A stretch of 64,000 bases of DNA from Clostridia bacterium (GTDB taxonomy: Bacteria > Bacillota > Clostridia > Christensenellales > CAG-138), in NCBI GenBank assembly GCA_030533005.1, contig JAUNJX010000007.1, positions 1 to 64,000 on the forward strand. The letters are read 5' to 3'. Below the pieces are notes generated by a model, which was given only the letters and a program-made list of their open reading frames with translations, was not told where the DNA came from and did not search any database. The stretch's first letter is position 1. Each line of letters opens with the position of its first letter. The position numbers were made by a program, and so were the translations under genes. This document shows, in pieces, positions 25,587 to 34,590 of the stretch.

Positions 25587-28500
25587 ATGGCGCCACGCAC
25601 CAAGGGACGCAATTTTAAAGGTCTGCTTTCGCGTTTGCTGATCCCCTTGATCCTTATCATAGGGGTTCTATGCGCTATTCTCATCGTGCATGAAAAGGTG
25701 GAGGATACCACCCTTACGCGCGTAAAAAGCATACTCCGCACCGCCTCTGAAAACCACGCGCAGGTGATGAGCGCCACCCTTGAAGGCAAATACGGGGTGC
25801 TGGAATCCTTTGCGGACGAATTGGCATGGGTGGACAACTATGACATACCCGAGCTTCAAAAACGCATGGACGCGGTCAAGCAGGCTGCGGGGTTCGACCG
25901 CATCTTCGTGCTGGACGCCTATGGCAAGGGTCTGACCAATGACGGCAGGGTCTTTACCGCCGCCCAAAGGGAGTATTTCAGCAAATCCATGCACGGCAGG
26001 CGCGCGCTGGATTTCGTGGAAACGTCCGTGTTCGATAATCAAAGCTGTTTTGTGCTTGCCGTGCCCATCAGGGACGATAGGGGCGCCAAATCCGTGCTGG
26101 CGGGCTCCTATATGCAGGAGGGACTACGCAAGCTGCTCATATCCAACGCCTACGGCGAAGAAAGCTACGCCTATGTCGTGGACGCGGACGGGCATATCAT
26201 CATCGGCGCGGACGGCGACTACTTCGACGGCAAAAGCAGGACGATCGACGAGCTTCTCAGCGACGCCACATTTTCCGAAGGCTATTCTCTGGACAAAATA
26301 CGCAATGCGTTACAAAGCAACAGCGGCGGGGATTTTTCCTATTCCAAGGGCGGCCGGCAGATGTATTGCTTTTTTCAGCCCGTAACAAGCCGGACGCTTC
26401 CCCTAAACGACTGGTATATCGCGGAGGTCATCCCCGCGCAGGTCATCAGCGACGATGTGCGCACCACCACCAGCAGCATAGCGATCCGCTTGGGGCTGAT
26501 ATTCCTGCTCGCCCTGCTCCTCATTCTTTTCAGCTACTATACCACCTCGCGCAACGAGCGGGCGCTGGCCGACGAGACCATCGCCAAGCGCGTTGCGGAG
26601 CAAACCGCGTCCGAGCTCCGCGCGGGCTGGGAGCAGGCGCGCATCGCGCTTGCCCACAGCAGCCGCATCATCATGCGCTATAACGTCAAGACCGGCACGC
26701 TGTATTATTTTTCCGACGCCTCTCCCACCTACACGCACTATGTTAAGAACGTGCCGGACGCGCTGATCGAAAACGGCGAGGTCGCGCCCGAGAGCGCGGA
26801 GGATTTCATCGCCTTCTGCGACGCGATCAAGCGGGGCGAGCCCAACGGCTCCGTGGAGGTCAGCGCACGTTGGCAGGACAGCGAAAATTACATTTGGGTG
26901 CGGGCGGATTATACGCTGCTGCTGGACGACGAGGGACGCCCGGATATGGCCGTGATCTCCGCGGGCGACGTTACCGCCCAGATCGAAAAGGAGCTTGCGT
27001 ACAGGCGTTGGCGCAAATCCATTGAGCTGCTGCCGGAAAACGATTACGCCATCTACGAATACAACCTCTCCACGGATACGCGCGTGAACTACGAAGGCCA
27101 CCTTTTTGATTTGGTGGAGGTGCCGCGCGAGCTTGATTTCGACGGGCGCACCTATTTCTATGCCAGCAAGACCGTCCATCCCGACGACCGTGACGAATAC
27201 ATCGCGCTCATGCAGCGCGACCGGCTCATTGCAGCCTTCTATGAAGGCGCGCCCAATTCCAGCATGGATTTCCGCCTGTTCATCGAGGGGCGCGACATGC
27301 ACTGGGTTCGCCTTACGGCACAGCTGACGCAATACCCCAATTCCAAGGAAATCAAGCTGTATCTTCTGTATCAGGACATCGATCCGGAGAAGCGCAAGGA
27401 GCTTGCGCTCAAGGATCGCGCGGAGCGCGATTCCCTCACCAGCGCCTACAACCGGCAAACCTTTTTTGAACGCGCCAACGCCGCCATCGCCCAAAGCGGC
27501 CCCGATACGCGCCATGCGCTGCTCTACATCGATTTGGATCACTTCAAGATGCTCAATGACACCCTGGGGCACGCCGCAGGGGATGAAGCGCTCATACAGG
27601 CGGCCGCCTCCATTCGTTCCGTCCTTCGCACGGGCGATTTGGTCGGGCGCATCGGCGGTGACGAATTTGCTGTTTTTCTCCAAAACATCCCCTATAACGC
27701 CGTGATGGAAAGACGCGCGCAGCAGATATGCAGCCTGCTTCGCAAAACCTATAACAATACGGTGCAGCTCTCTGCAAGCATAGGCGTCGCCATCTACCCC
27801 GACGATGGCGAAACGCTGGACGATATCGCCTTATCCGCTGACAAGGCGCTCTATTATGTAAAGGATCGCGGCCGCGACGGCTATCAGTTCTGCATGGGCG
27901 AAGCCGCCGATCTTCCTGCCGTGGGTGAAACGGTACAGGGTCATACAGGCAAAAAGCTCATTCTCGCAATCGATAATAACGCCGCCTCTCTCCACGCCAT
28001 CGAACGGGCGCTGGGCGACGCCTATCATTTGGAAACCGCGAGCAACAGCCTGGATGCGGAGCGTATACTCAAGCGGTATGGCTCCAGCATCTCCGTCGTG
28101 CTGCTGGACATCCATATGCCGCAGGTGGATGGCGTGGACTTTTTGATGCGGCGTAAATCCAATAAAGAATTTTCCATGGTGCCGGTCATTGCCATGTGCG
28201 ACGAGCCCGAAAAAGAGGATATCCAGCGTGCGCTGCGCGCCGGTGCATGGGTATTTTTGAGCAAGCCCTTGGATATGGAGCTGCTCAACATGCACATAGA
28301 AAACGCCATCATCCGTACGGAAAACGATCAGGCACGTTTACAGGACGGATATTTGCAGCTGCAGGACAGGGAGGAAGCCCGCTACCGAAGCGTGATCGCC
28401 AGCACCAAAACGGTGGTATTTGAGGCGGATCTGATCAACAACGTATATACCTACGACGCCTTGACGGGCGCATTGCTTTCCGGCAATTACGATTCGCGGC

Positions 28501-30035
28501 CGCTGTGGACCATCCTCAGCACGGACGGCGTTGCGGATGAAAAGACCATACTTGACATGCAGCGGCTCATGGAGGAAACGGCTGAGCTTGGCACGGATGA
28601 GGTCAACAGCATGGACGTGCTGCTCAAGACGGCTTCGGGCGAGCACCGCTGGTTCAAAATGAACGTCGTGCGGCAGGGCGATACGGAAACGCTTTCCAAA
28701 CGCCTGTTTTTGACCCTTAACGACGTGAACGAGGAAAAGCTCTCCAACGAGCATTTGCGCTATCTTGCCGAGTACGACGAGCTGACCAGCATCTATAACC
28801 GGGCTGCCTTCCTGCGCCATACGCGGGAAATGATCGACAAAGCGCCCAACGAGACCTATGCCTTCATCTATTTCGATATCGACCGCTTCAAGGCCATCAA
28901 CGAGGTCTATGGCCACGCCGAGGGTGACCGCCTGCTTTGTCTTGTGGCAAACACCCTACAGGAGCTTATAGGCGATCTTGGCATTTGCAGCCGCATTTCA
29001 GGCGATCTGTTCGCAGCCTTCGTGCGCTATACAAAGCCCTCGCTGCCCACGGAGCTATTGGGCGGCTTCAACCGGCGCATCATGCAGTTCCACCTTCCCT
29101 TTGAGTTCACCTCCAGCTTCGGCATCTATGTGGTGGACGATCCTTCGCTGCCTACGGACGTCATGATAGACAAGGCCGCCTTGGCGCAAAAGAGCATCAA
29201 GGGCAGCTATATCACGCGCATCGCCTACTACGACGACACCATGAACGCACAGGTGCTGGAGGAGCAATCCATCACCGCACAGATGGAAGCCGCGCTGCGG
29301 GACGGTCAATTCGTTCCCTTCCTTCAGCCCAAGGTGGATTATACCAGCGGCGACGTTGTGGGCGCGGAAGCGCTTGTGCGGTGGCTGCACCCCGAAACGG
29401 GTCTGATCCCGCCGGGCAAATTCATCCCGCTGTTTGAACGGAACGGCTTCATTTCCAAACTCGATCCCTATATTTGGGAGCAGGTGTGCAAGCTGCTTCA
29501 CGCGTGGATGGAGCAAGGCCGCAGCGTGCTCCCCATATCCGTCAACGTATCACGGCTGGATCTGCAAAACATCAACATTCTGGAAGTAATGTGCGATCTG
29601 GTGGAAAAGTATGATATCCCGCCCGCGCTTTTGCATCTTGAGATCACGGAAACCGCTTATGTGGATAACCCGGCGCTGCTCAATAAGGCGCTGGCTTCGC
29701 TGCGTACCAAGGGCTTCATCATCGAGATGGACGACTTTGGCAGCGGCTTCTCCAGCCTCAACACCCTGCGGGACGCGCCGGTGGATATCCTGAAGCTGGA
29801 CACCATGTTCGTTTCCGACGGCAGGCAGGACGCGCGCGGCGCGCAGATCCTGCGCAGCATCATTGAGCTTGCGCAAAGCCTGCGCCTGGGGCTTATCGCA
29901 GAAGGCGTCGAATCCGAGGATGTGGCGGAGCAGCTCTGCGCCATGGGCTGCAGGCACATGCAGGGGTATTATTTCTCCAAGCCCGTAGACGTTGACGAGT
30001 TCGTTGCCCTGTTGAGCACGGCCAATAAGGCGTAA
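25587..30035 (+). CDS. Multidomain membrane c-di-GMP enzyme (sensor-PAS-GGDEF-REC-PAS-GGDEF-EAL)
   Basis: 1482 residues. Two membrane helices (near residues 14-32 and 300-320) enclose a Cache-type extracytoplasmic sensor. PAS-like segments follow, then a complete diguanylate cyclase domain (DSLTSAYNRQTFF, VGRIGGDEFAVF near 690). A receiver domain (about 788-910, with LLDIHMPQVDG) and another PAS-like region lead to a second GGDEF domain whose active-site loop is degenerate (RISGDLFAAF). An EAL domain with the catalytic motifs intact follows (GAEALVRW, NVSR, EITE, DDFGSGFSS, LKLD, IAEGVE). It may therefore both make and break c-di-GMP. I chose the ATG after GGAAGGA. Confidence 0.88.
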   Translation: MAPRTKGRNFKGLLSRLLIPLILIIGVLCAILIVHEKVEDTTLTRVKSILRTASENHAQVMSATLEGKYGVLESFADELAWVDNYDIPELQKRMDAVKQAAGFDRIFVLDAYGKGLTNDGRVFTAAQREYFSKSMHGRRALDFVETSVFDNQSCFVLAVPIRDDRGAKSVLAGSYMQEGLRKLLISNAYGEESYAYVVDADGHIIIGADGDYFDGKSRTIDELLSDATFSEGYSLDKIRNALQSNSGGDFSYSKGGRQMYCFFQPVTSRTLPLNDWYIAEVIPAQVISDDVRTTTSSIAIRLGLIFLLALLLILFSYYTTSRNERALADETIAKRVAEQTASELRAGWEQARIALAHSSRIIMRYNVKTGTLYYFSDASPTYTHYVKNVPDALIENGEVAPESAEDFIAFCDAIKRGEPNGSVEVSARWQDSENYIWVRADYTLLLDDEGRPDMAVISAGDVTAQIEKELAYRRWRKSIELLPENDYAIYEYNLSTDTRVNYEGHLFDLVEVPRELDFDGRTYFYASKTVHPDDRDEYIALMQRDRLIAAFYEGAPNSSMDFRLFIEGRDMHWVRLTAQLTQYPNSKEIKLYLLYQDIDPEKRKELALKDRAERDSLTSAYNRQTFFERANAAIAQSGPDTRHALLYIDLDHFKMLNDTLGHAAGDEALIQAAASIRSVLRTGDLVGRIGGDEFAVFLQNIPYNAVMERRAQQICSLLRKTYNNTVQLSASIGVAIYPDDGETLDDIALSADKALYYVKDRGRDGYQFCMGEAADLPAVGETVQGHTGKKLILAIDNNAASLHAIERALGDAYHLETASNSLDAERILKRYGSSISVVLLDIHMPQVDGVDFLMRRKSNKEFSMVPVIAMCDEPEKEDIQRALRAGAWVFLSKPLDMELLNMHIENAIIRTENDQARLQDGYLQLQDREEARYRSVIASTKTVVFEADLINNVYTYDALTGALLSGNYDSRPLWTILSTDGVADEKTILDMQRLMEETAELGTDEVNSMDVLLKTASGEHRWFKMNVVRQGDTETLSKRLFLTLNDVNEEKLSNEHLRYLAEYDELTSIYNRAAFLRHTREMIDKAPNETYAFIYFDIDRFKAINEVYGHAEGDRLLCLVANTLQELIGDLGICSRISGDLFAAFVRYTKPSLPTELLGGFNRRIMQFHLPFEFTSSFGIYVVDDPSLPTDVMIDKAALAQKSIKGSYITRIAYYDDTMNAQVLEEQSITAQMEAALRDGQFVPFLQPKVDYTSGDVVGAEALVRWLHPETGLIPPGKFIPLFERNGFISKLDPYIWEQVCKLLHAWMEQGRSVLPISVNVSRLDLQNINILEVMCDLVEKYDIPPALLHLEITETAYVDNPALLNKALASLRTKGFIIEMDDFGSGFSSLNTLRDAPVDILKLDTMFVSDGRQDARGAQILRSIIELAQSLRLGLIAEGVESEDVAEQLCAMGCRHMQGYYFSKPVDVDEFVALLSTANKA

Positions 30036-30067
30036 AGCGGCAGAAACGAACCGCATATGGCAGCGCA

Positions 30068-30100
30068 AAGGCGACCCGGCCAAGCCGGGTCGCCTTATTC
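30068..30100. terminator. Bidirectional terminator
   Basis: Thirteen perfectly paired bases AAGGCGACCCGGC / GCCGGGTCGCCTT with loop CAA, between convergent genes. Confidence 0.8.
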
Positions 30101-30122
30101 TGCGTACGCGCATTTTTCGCGC

Positions 30123-30701
30123 TTATTTCTTTCCGTTATACCGCAGCAGCTTTATGCCGCCGATGATGGGCAGCGGCTCCATGCTCCCGCAAAAAACGCG
30201 TATCATGCCCAGCACCATCAAATAGAACAGGCCGCCGAAAAAGCCCATGCAGATGGAATACATCACGGGCGAATCGCCCAGCATGTTGACAGCCACGACG
30301 CCCACGGCCAAAAGAAGCAATATCACAAGCCCCTGATTCGCGTGGAAGGTCGCGTATTCCTTGTTCTTGCAAGCTCTAAGCGGCACAAAAAACAGCAGTC
30401 CCGTATAGGCCGTCGCCGCGAACAATTTATGCTCGCGTATCTTTTCCCGCCTGCCCTCATCCGAGGCATGCAGCTCGGCAGCGGGATCGTCCGGCGCAAG
30501 CGCCGCCTGTGCGGCGCGCTCCGCCTCCGCCTGTTCCCGCGCGATACGCTCCGCCTCCGTTTCCGCCGCTGTCTTTTTATGGCGGGACTGGCGCAGGGTG
30601 GGAAATATCGCCTCGTCAGGCGGCGTAATGGGCGTTTTGCATTTGGGGCAGACGGTACAGGTATCCTTTACATTGTTTCCGCAGAAAGCACAGACTTTCA
30701 T
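30123..30701 (-). CDS. Zinc-ribbon membrane protein (DUF4870-like)
   Basis: 192 residues. An N-terminal zinc ribbon (CAFCGNN...CPKCKTP) is joined by a charged Ala/Glu/Arg-rich linker to a membrane domain with about three helices. That domain contains FHANQGLVILLLLAVG, a motif seen in DUF4870/Tic20-like proteins. The role is unknown. GAAAGGGG precedes the ATG. It follows galM by 18 bases on the same strand. Confidence 0.7.
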   Translation of the reverse strand: MKVCAFCGNNVKDTCTVCPKCKTPITPPDEAIFPTLRQSRHKKTAAETEAERIAREQAEAERAAQAALAPDDPAAELHASDEGRREKIREHKLFAATAYTGLLFFVPLRACKNKEYATFHANQGLVILLLLAVGVVAVNMLGDSPVMYSICMGFFGGLFYLMVLGMIRVFCGSMEPLPIIGGIKLLRYNGKK

Positions 30702-30719
30702 CGCGTTCCCCTTTCTTGA

Positions 30720-31745
30720 TCAGGCTTTTGTCGATACGCTGAACGCATATTGGGTCACTGTTTCACACGTCTCTCCCGGCGCAAGCAGCACCGAGGGCAG
30801 CGCGGGCAGGTTCATGGCGTTGGGATATCCCTGCGTTTCAAGGCACAGGCCGCCGCGCGCCTCATGCACGCGATCCTTCCCCTGCTTTGGCGGCAGGAAG
30901 TTTGCTATGTAAAGCTGTACGCAGGGCGCGTCGGTCAGCACGTCCATCACGACGCCGTTCTCCGCCGACAGCCTCGCCGCATGGCGCAGTCCGTCGCCGC
31001 GCAGGACGAAATTGCAGTCGTAGCCGCCGCCGATCTTGATCAACGCATGCGGCTTATCGATATCCCGCCCCACCTCTTTGGGCGTGCGGAAATCAAACGG
31101 CGTACCGTCTACGGGCAATAGCTCCCCGTGCGGGATGAGCATTTCATCCACCACCGAAACGGCGTCCGCGTCGATGGAAAGCGTATGTTGCAGCACCGTG
31201 CCCTTGCCCATAAGATTAAAATAGGTGTGATTGGTCATGTTGACGGGCGTTTTTTGATCCGTTTGGGCATGATACGCAAAGGTCAGCACGTTATCATCGG
31301 AAAAGGAGAGGCGCACGGTGGTCTTGAGCGTGCCCGGAAAGCCGTCCTCGCCGTCCGGCGACAGGCAGCTTGCCAGCAGCGCGCCGTCCGCTTCCGTCAC
31401 ATCCCAAATCCTCTCGTTGAAAATGCTGCCGCCATGCAGACAATTACAATTGTCGTTCACGGGAACATGATAGGTCGTCCCATCGATGGTAAACTGCGCA
31501 TTCTGGATGCGGTTGGCGACGCGCCCCACGGTAACACCCACAAAGGAACCGTCCATGGGCGTGGTAGGATCGGGATAGCCCAGCACCACATCCACGAGCG
31601 TACCCTTTCCATCCGGCACGCAAAGGCTGTAGAGCGTAAGGCCGTAATCCAAAAAGGTGGCCTTGCTTCCGTTCTTATTGGTCATGCAATAGGCTGTGAT
31701 GCTTCTTCCGTCATTTGTCTTGCCGAATTGATAGGTGCTGATCAT
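30720..31745 (-). CDS. galM: Aldose 1-epimerase (galactose mutarotase)
   Basis: Interconverts alpha and beta anomers of galactose or glucose, feeding GalK. It is 341 residues long. Family motifs are VGRVANRIQNAQF, NDNCNCLHGG, the catalytic-His segment VNMTNHTYFNL, and the C-terminal ARGGLCLETQGYPNAMN containing the catalytic Glu. The ATG before ISTYQFGK has AGGAGA upstream. A TATAAT box lies about 32 bases upstream of the start, divergent from the QueG-like gene. Confidence 0.93.
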   Translation of the reverse strand: MISTYQFGKTNDGRSITAYCMTNKNGSKATFLDYGLTLYSLCVPDGKGTLVDVVLGYPDPTTPMDGSFVGVTVGRVANRIQNAQFTIDGTTYHVPVNDNCNCLHGGSIFNERIWDVTEADGALLASCLSPDGEDGFPGTLKTTVRLSFSDDNVLTFAYHAQTDQKTPVNMTNHTYFNLMGKGTVLQHTLSIDADAVSVVDEMLIPHGELLPVDGTPFDFRTPKEVGRDIDKPHALIKIGGGYDCNFVLRGDGLRHAARLSAENGVVMDVLTDAPCVQLYIANFLPPKQGKDRVHEARGGLCLETQGYPNAMNLPALPSVLLAPGETCETVTQYAFSVSTKA

Positions 31746-31776
31746 GTTTTTTTCTCCTAGTATGTGCAATGTAGAT

Positions 31777-31809
31777 ATTATACCGCAAAGCGCAGGATTA
31801 TGCTATACT
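31777..31809. promoter_or_regulatory. Divergent -10 boxes for galM (-) and the QueG-like gene (+)
   Basis: TATAAT on the minus strand (31777-31782) serves galM. TGCTATACT on the plus strand (31801-31809) is an extended -10 ending only six bases before the QueG-like ATG, with no ribosome binding site, so that message is probably leaderless. The -35 boxes of both are weak. Confidence 0.55.
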
Positions 31810-31815
31810 ACAACC

Positions 31816-32646
31816 ATGTTTGATGCGATGAAAAACTTGGCCGCGGCTCACGGCTTTGCGCGATTCTACGCGCTGCCTCCCGTCGATCTTTCCCAATGGC
31901 GTGAAGATGCAACGAAGGCCTATGTGGGCGTGCAGCTTCCCTATGCCCTGCCCGCGCTGTTCCCTTGGGCGCGCAGCATACTGCTGCTCGTTTACGCCTA
32001 CGCGCCTTACCCGCCCGATTGCCGCATCCCAGCTTACTACATTGCCTCCAACCACGCCTATCACGCGCATAAAGCGCTTGCAAAGCAGATCGCGGCGCTG
32101 GGCTGCCGCTGCGAGCCGATCGAACCGCCGCTTCGCGCGCTGTGCCTCGCCTCGGGCGTGGGCGTCCAGGGCAAAAACGGGCTATTGCGCATCGATCCAT
32201 TCGGCTCTCGCATCGTGCTGTTTGCGCTGCTTACGGACGGCTGCGCGCCCGTGCCCGTGACCGACGCGCCGTCCGTGCCCTGCCCGGAAAGCTGCACAGC
32301 CTGCATCAATGCCTGCCCTCCGCACGCCATCCATCCCCACGGCCTGCCCGTATCGCAGATCGTGCAGGAGGAGTGCATGCGCTATTATATGGACGACGCG
32401 CCCTATCCGCCCATCGTGTACAGGTTACAGCAAAAACATATGGGGTGCGAAATCTGCATGGACGCCTGCCCTTTTAACGCGTGCAACGCGCCGGTAAGTC
32501 CCGCCGCTGAAATCAGCGCGGCCTTTGCGCTTCCCCGCCTTGCTTCGGGGGACGATACGGAAGCCCGCAGGCTTGTTGGAAAGAATATGACGCGCCACGG
32601 CAAGCTGACGCTGGAAGCGCAAAATTTCCTTTCCCGCCAAGAATAA
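31816..32646 (+). CDS. QueG-like double-cluster iron-sulfur protein
   Basis: 276 residues, shorter than the about 380 of E. coli QueG because the C-terminal HEAT part is missing. The segment SGVGVQGKNGLLRIDPFGS matches the QueG loop 'AGLG-x-x-GKN', and two ferredoxin motifs follow (CPESCTACINACP and CEICMDACP), as in epoxyqueuosine reductases. The place where QueG has its catalytic Arg-Asp-Tyr-His reads ASNHAYH here, so the aspartate is apparently not conserved. It may be a QueG-type reductase with another substrate. No other queuosine gene is nearby. Confidence 0.7.
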   Translation: MFDAMKNLAAAHGFARFYALPPVDLSQWREDATKAYVGVQLPYALPALFPWARSILLLVYAYAPYPPDCRIPAYYIASNHAYHAHKALAKQIAALGCRCEPIEPPLRALCLASGVGVQGKNGLLRIDPFGSRIVLFALLTDGCAPVPVTDAPSVPCPESCTACINACPPHAIHPHGLPVSQIVQEECMRYYMDDAPYPPIVYRLQQKHMGCEICMDACPFNACNAPVSPAAEISAAFALPRLASGDDTEARRLVGKNMTRHGKLTLEAQNFLSRQE

Positions 32647-32649
32647 AGG

Positions 32650-32678
32650 TTGCAATCCCATCCCATGCTATGTAAAAT
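32650..32678 (+). promoter_or_regulatory. Promoter of the SRP RNA gene
   Basis: TTGCAA, 17 bases, TAAAAT; the -10 ends about 19 bases before the start of the RNA's closing helix and the -35 begins three bases after the preceding stop codon. Confidence 0.7.
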
Positions 32679-32696
32679 AGAGAACAGTCAGAAAGT

Positions 32697-32968
32697 TTGC
32701 CGCGCTAGGCGGGGAGTCAGCGGTGCCCTGTACCTGCAATCCGCTATAGCAGGGCTGAATTCCCGTGCCGAGGCAAACATCTGTGGGGCTGGTGCCGTCA
32801 TGCGGTGCTGAGGGCCGGGTCCCGTGCAATCGACGTCTGTGAACCATGTCAGATCCTGACGGAAGCAGCATTAAGCGGAATCGTCGATGTGCCGCGGGTT
32901 TACCTGGCCGGAGCCGTACGCCGGCGTGCCGCCCATGGATGCTTTGTCCAAGCGCGGGTGCGCGGCAA
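32697..32968 (+). ncRNA. ffs: Signal recognition particle RNA, large bacterial type
   Basis: The RNA guides membrane-protein translation with Ffh. The ends TTGCCGCGC and GCGCGGCAA pair to close the molecule. The 5' part carries the Alu-like domain characteristic of Firmicutes (GCGGTGCCCTGTACCTGC, CAATCCGCTATAGCAGGGCT). Helix 8, the Ffh binding site, is seen at 32845-32880 as GTCAGATCCTGACGGAAGC followed by AGCATTAAG, with a TGAC tetraloop. The size of about 270 bases fits. A promoter and a strong terminator flank it. Exact ends could shift by several bases. Confidence 0.93.
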
Positions 32969-32976
32969 TTTATTTT

Positions 32977-33010
32977 CGGCCAAGATCAAATGATCTTGGC
33001 CGATGTTTTT
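32977..33010 (+). terminator. Terminator of the SRP RNA gene
   Basis: Twelve perfect pairs CGGCCAAGATCA / TGATCTTGGCCG with a two-base loop, followed by ATGTTTTT. Confidence 0.9.
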
Positions 33011-33016
33011 CCTCAT

Positions 33017-33145
33017 TTTGACTATGCCCTGTGGGCATGGCCGTCAAAACGAGAAAGGGGGCGGCCACATGGGCCTATCCGTTCCATCGGCAAAGCCGAT
33101 GGAGCCGGAATATAGTCAAGGGGACTGCCCCTTGACAATCCCCTT
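33017..33145. repeat. Non-coding block of three hairpins, partial relative of the 42/50 kb repeat
   Basis: Three palindromes follow one another: TTTTGAC-TATGCCC / GGGCATGGCC-GTCAAAA, CCATCGGC-AAA-GCCGATGG, and GTCAAGGGG-ACTG-CCCCTTGAC followed by AATCCCC. The last unit matches the terminal module of the repeats near 42.3 and 50.7 kb. There is no coding potential. The last hairpin may also help end the minus-strand aminotransferase transcript, although no T-run follows. Confidence 0.6.
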
Positions 33146-33167
33146 GCAATAAAAGGTTTATACAAAT

Positions 33168-34355
33168 TTATTTTTGTAACTCGCGGATGGCGTCGCCCAA
33201 TATCTTCATGCCCGCGTCGATCTGCGCTTCGGTGCTGTTGGAATAGTTCAGGCGCATGGTGCGCACGCCGCGATCCTTCTCGTAGAAGGGGTCGCCCGCC
33301 ACCACCAGCAGACCCTTCTTGATGGCGACATTGCCCACGTCCACTGCCTTGACGCCTTCGGGCATGGTAGCCCAGATGAACATGCCGCCCTCGGGCTTGG
33401 TGTAGGTAGTTCCCTCGGGGAGATATTTATCCATCGCGGCCATCATCACATCCGCCTGATGCTGATAGAGCTTCTTGATCTTCTCCATATGCTCGTCCAG
33501 ATCGTTATCCGCCAAATACTGCGCCAGCACCATCTGGCAGAAGATATTGGTGTGCAGATCCATCACCTGCTTATAGGCCATGAGCTTGTCGCGCAGCGCC
33601 TTGTTCTTGCAGCACACCCAGCCGATACGCATGCCGGGGGACACGGTCTTGGAGAAGGTGCCCATCATGCAGCACTGTTCGCCCAGATAATGCGCGAACG
33701 AATAGCCGCCCTCGCCGCGGAAGCGGAGCTCGCCATAGGGGTTGTCCTCGATCATGAGGGTGTTGCTCTTTTTCATCAATTCCGCCGCCCTTTCGCGGGT
33801 CGCCACGGAATAGGTAAGACCCGTGGGGTTTTGGAAATTGGGGATGGCGTAGAAGAAGACCGGCTTGACGTTTTGCAGGATATCCGCAAGCTCGTCGCAG
33901 TTGCAGCCCGCTTCGGTCAGCTCTACGGTGTGCACGGTGGGATCGTACAGATGGAAGGTCTGCAGCGCGGCCAAATAGCTCGGGCGCTCCAAAAGAATGG
34001 GATCGCCGGGGTTGAGCATGACGGCAGCGAACATATCCAGCGCCTGCTGCGAGCCGTTGGTAATAATGATCTCATCCGCCGTGGCCTCTACGCCAATGCG
34101 CGCGTAGCGCTTGGCAATGTACTCGCGCAGCGGCGCATAGCCCGCCGTGGTGCTGTACTGCAAGGCCTGCACGCCGTTCTTTTCCAAAACCTTCGCAACC
34201 GCATCCTCCATTTCATGTATGGGGAAGGATATGGGGTTTGGCAGCCCACCGCCAAAGGAAATGAGGTCGGGCGACGCTGCGGCTTTGAGTATCGCGTCAA
34301 CGAACTCGCCTTGGAAATCCGGCTTGGTCATGCGATCTGAGATCTGAAATTGCAT
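33168..34355 (-). CDS. PLP-dependent aminotransferase (class I/II, LysN/Aro8-like)
   Basis: 395 residues, fold type I. Motifs are ITNGSQQALDMFA, the substrate/PLP region YAIPNFQNPTGLTYS, the PLP-phenol-binding Asp in LMIEDNPYGELRF, and the Schiff-base Lys in MMGTFSKTVSPGMRIGWV. These match the 2-aminoadipate/aromatic/branched-chain aminotransferase group without the MocR DNA-binding domain. It has its own promoter and is the last gene of the amino acid-oxidation locus. It is a close paralogue of the next gene. AGGGAGG precedes the ATG. Confidence 0.88.
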   Translation of the reverse strand: MQFQISDRMTKPDFQGEFVDAILKAAASPDLISFGGGLPNPISFPIHEMEDAVAKVLEKNGVQALQYSTTAGYAPLREYIAKRYARIGVEATADEIIITNGSQQALDMFAAVMLNPGDPILLERPSYLAALQTFHLYDPTVHTVELTEAGCNCDELADILQNVKPVFFYAIPNFQNPTGLTYSVATRERAAELMKKSNTLMIEDNPYGELRFRGEGGYSFAHYLGEQCCMMGTFSKTVSPGMRIGWVCCKNKALRDKLMAYKQVMDLHTNIFCQMVLAQYLADNDLDEHMEKIKKLYQHQADVMMAAMDKYLPEGTTYTKPEGGMFIWATMPEGVKAVDVGNVAIKKGLLVVAGDPFYEKDRGVRTMRLNYSNSTEAQIDAGMKILGDAIRELQK

Positions 34356-34394
34356 CTGTGTGTCCTCCCTGCGAAATTTTTAAACTTAACAGGA

Positions 34395-34423
34395 ATTGTA
34401 TCACTTTATAGGAGGAAACACAA
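34395..34423 (-). promoter_or_regulatory. Promoter of the distal aminotransferase gene
   Basis: On the minus strand TTGTGT, 17 bases, TACAAT, about 40 bases before the start codon. Together with the terminator just upstream it makes the gene a separate unit. Confidence 0.65.
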
Positions 34424-34471
34424 GAATGGGTTTCGCCCATAATAGAAATTTTATATAACGTATATCACAAA

Positions 34472-34499
34472 AATGTCCCCCGGCAAGGCCGGAGGACAT
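34472..34499 (-). terminator. Terminator after the proximal aminotransferase gene
   Basis: On the minus strand ATGTCCTCCGGC / GCCGGGGGACAT with a CTT loop and one wobble pair, followed by TTTTTG. Confidence 0.8.
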
Positions 34500-34590
34500 G
34501 TGGTGCGCGATCCTGCCCCGCCCTCATGCTTTGGAGTGCAATACAAAGCATGGCGCTGAAAAGGATACGGCAACGAAATAGCAGGTCAGC

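Noticed and set aside
32805-33115. Short open frames in the SRP RNA region
   Set aside because: They lie across conserved SRP RNA helices and its terminator; no ribosome binding site or protein-like composition.
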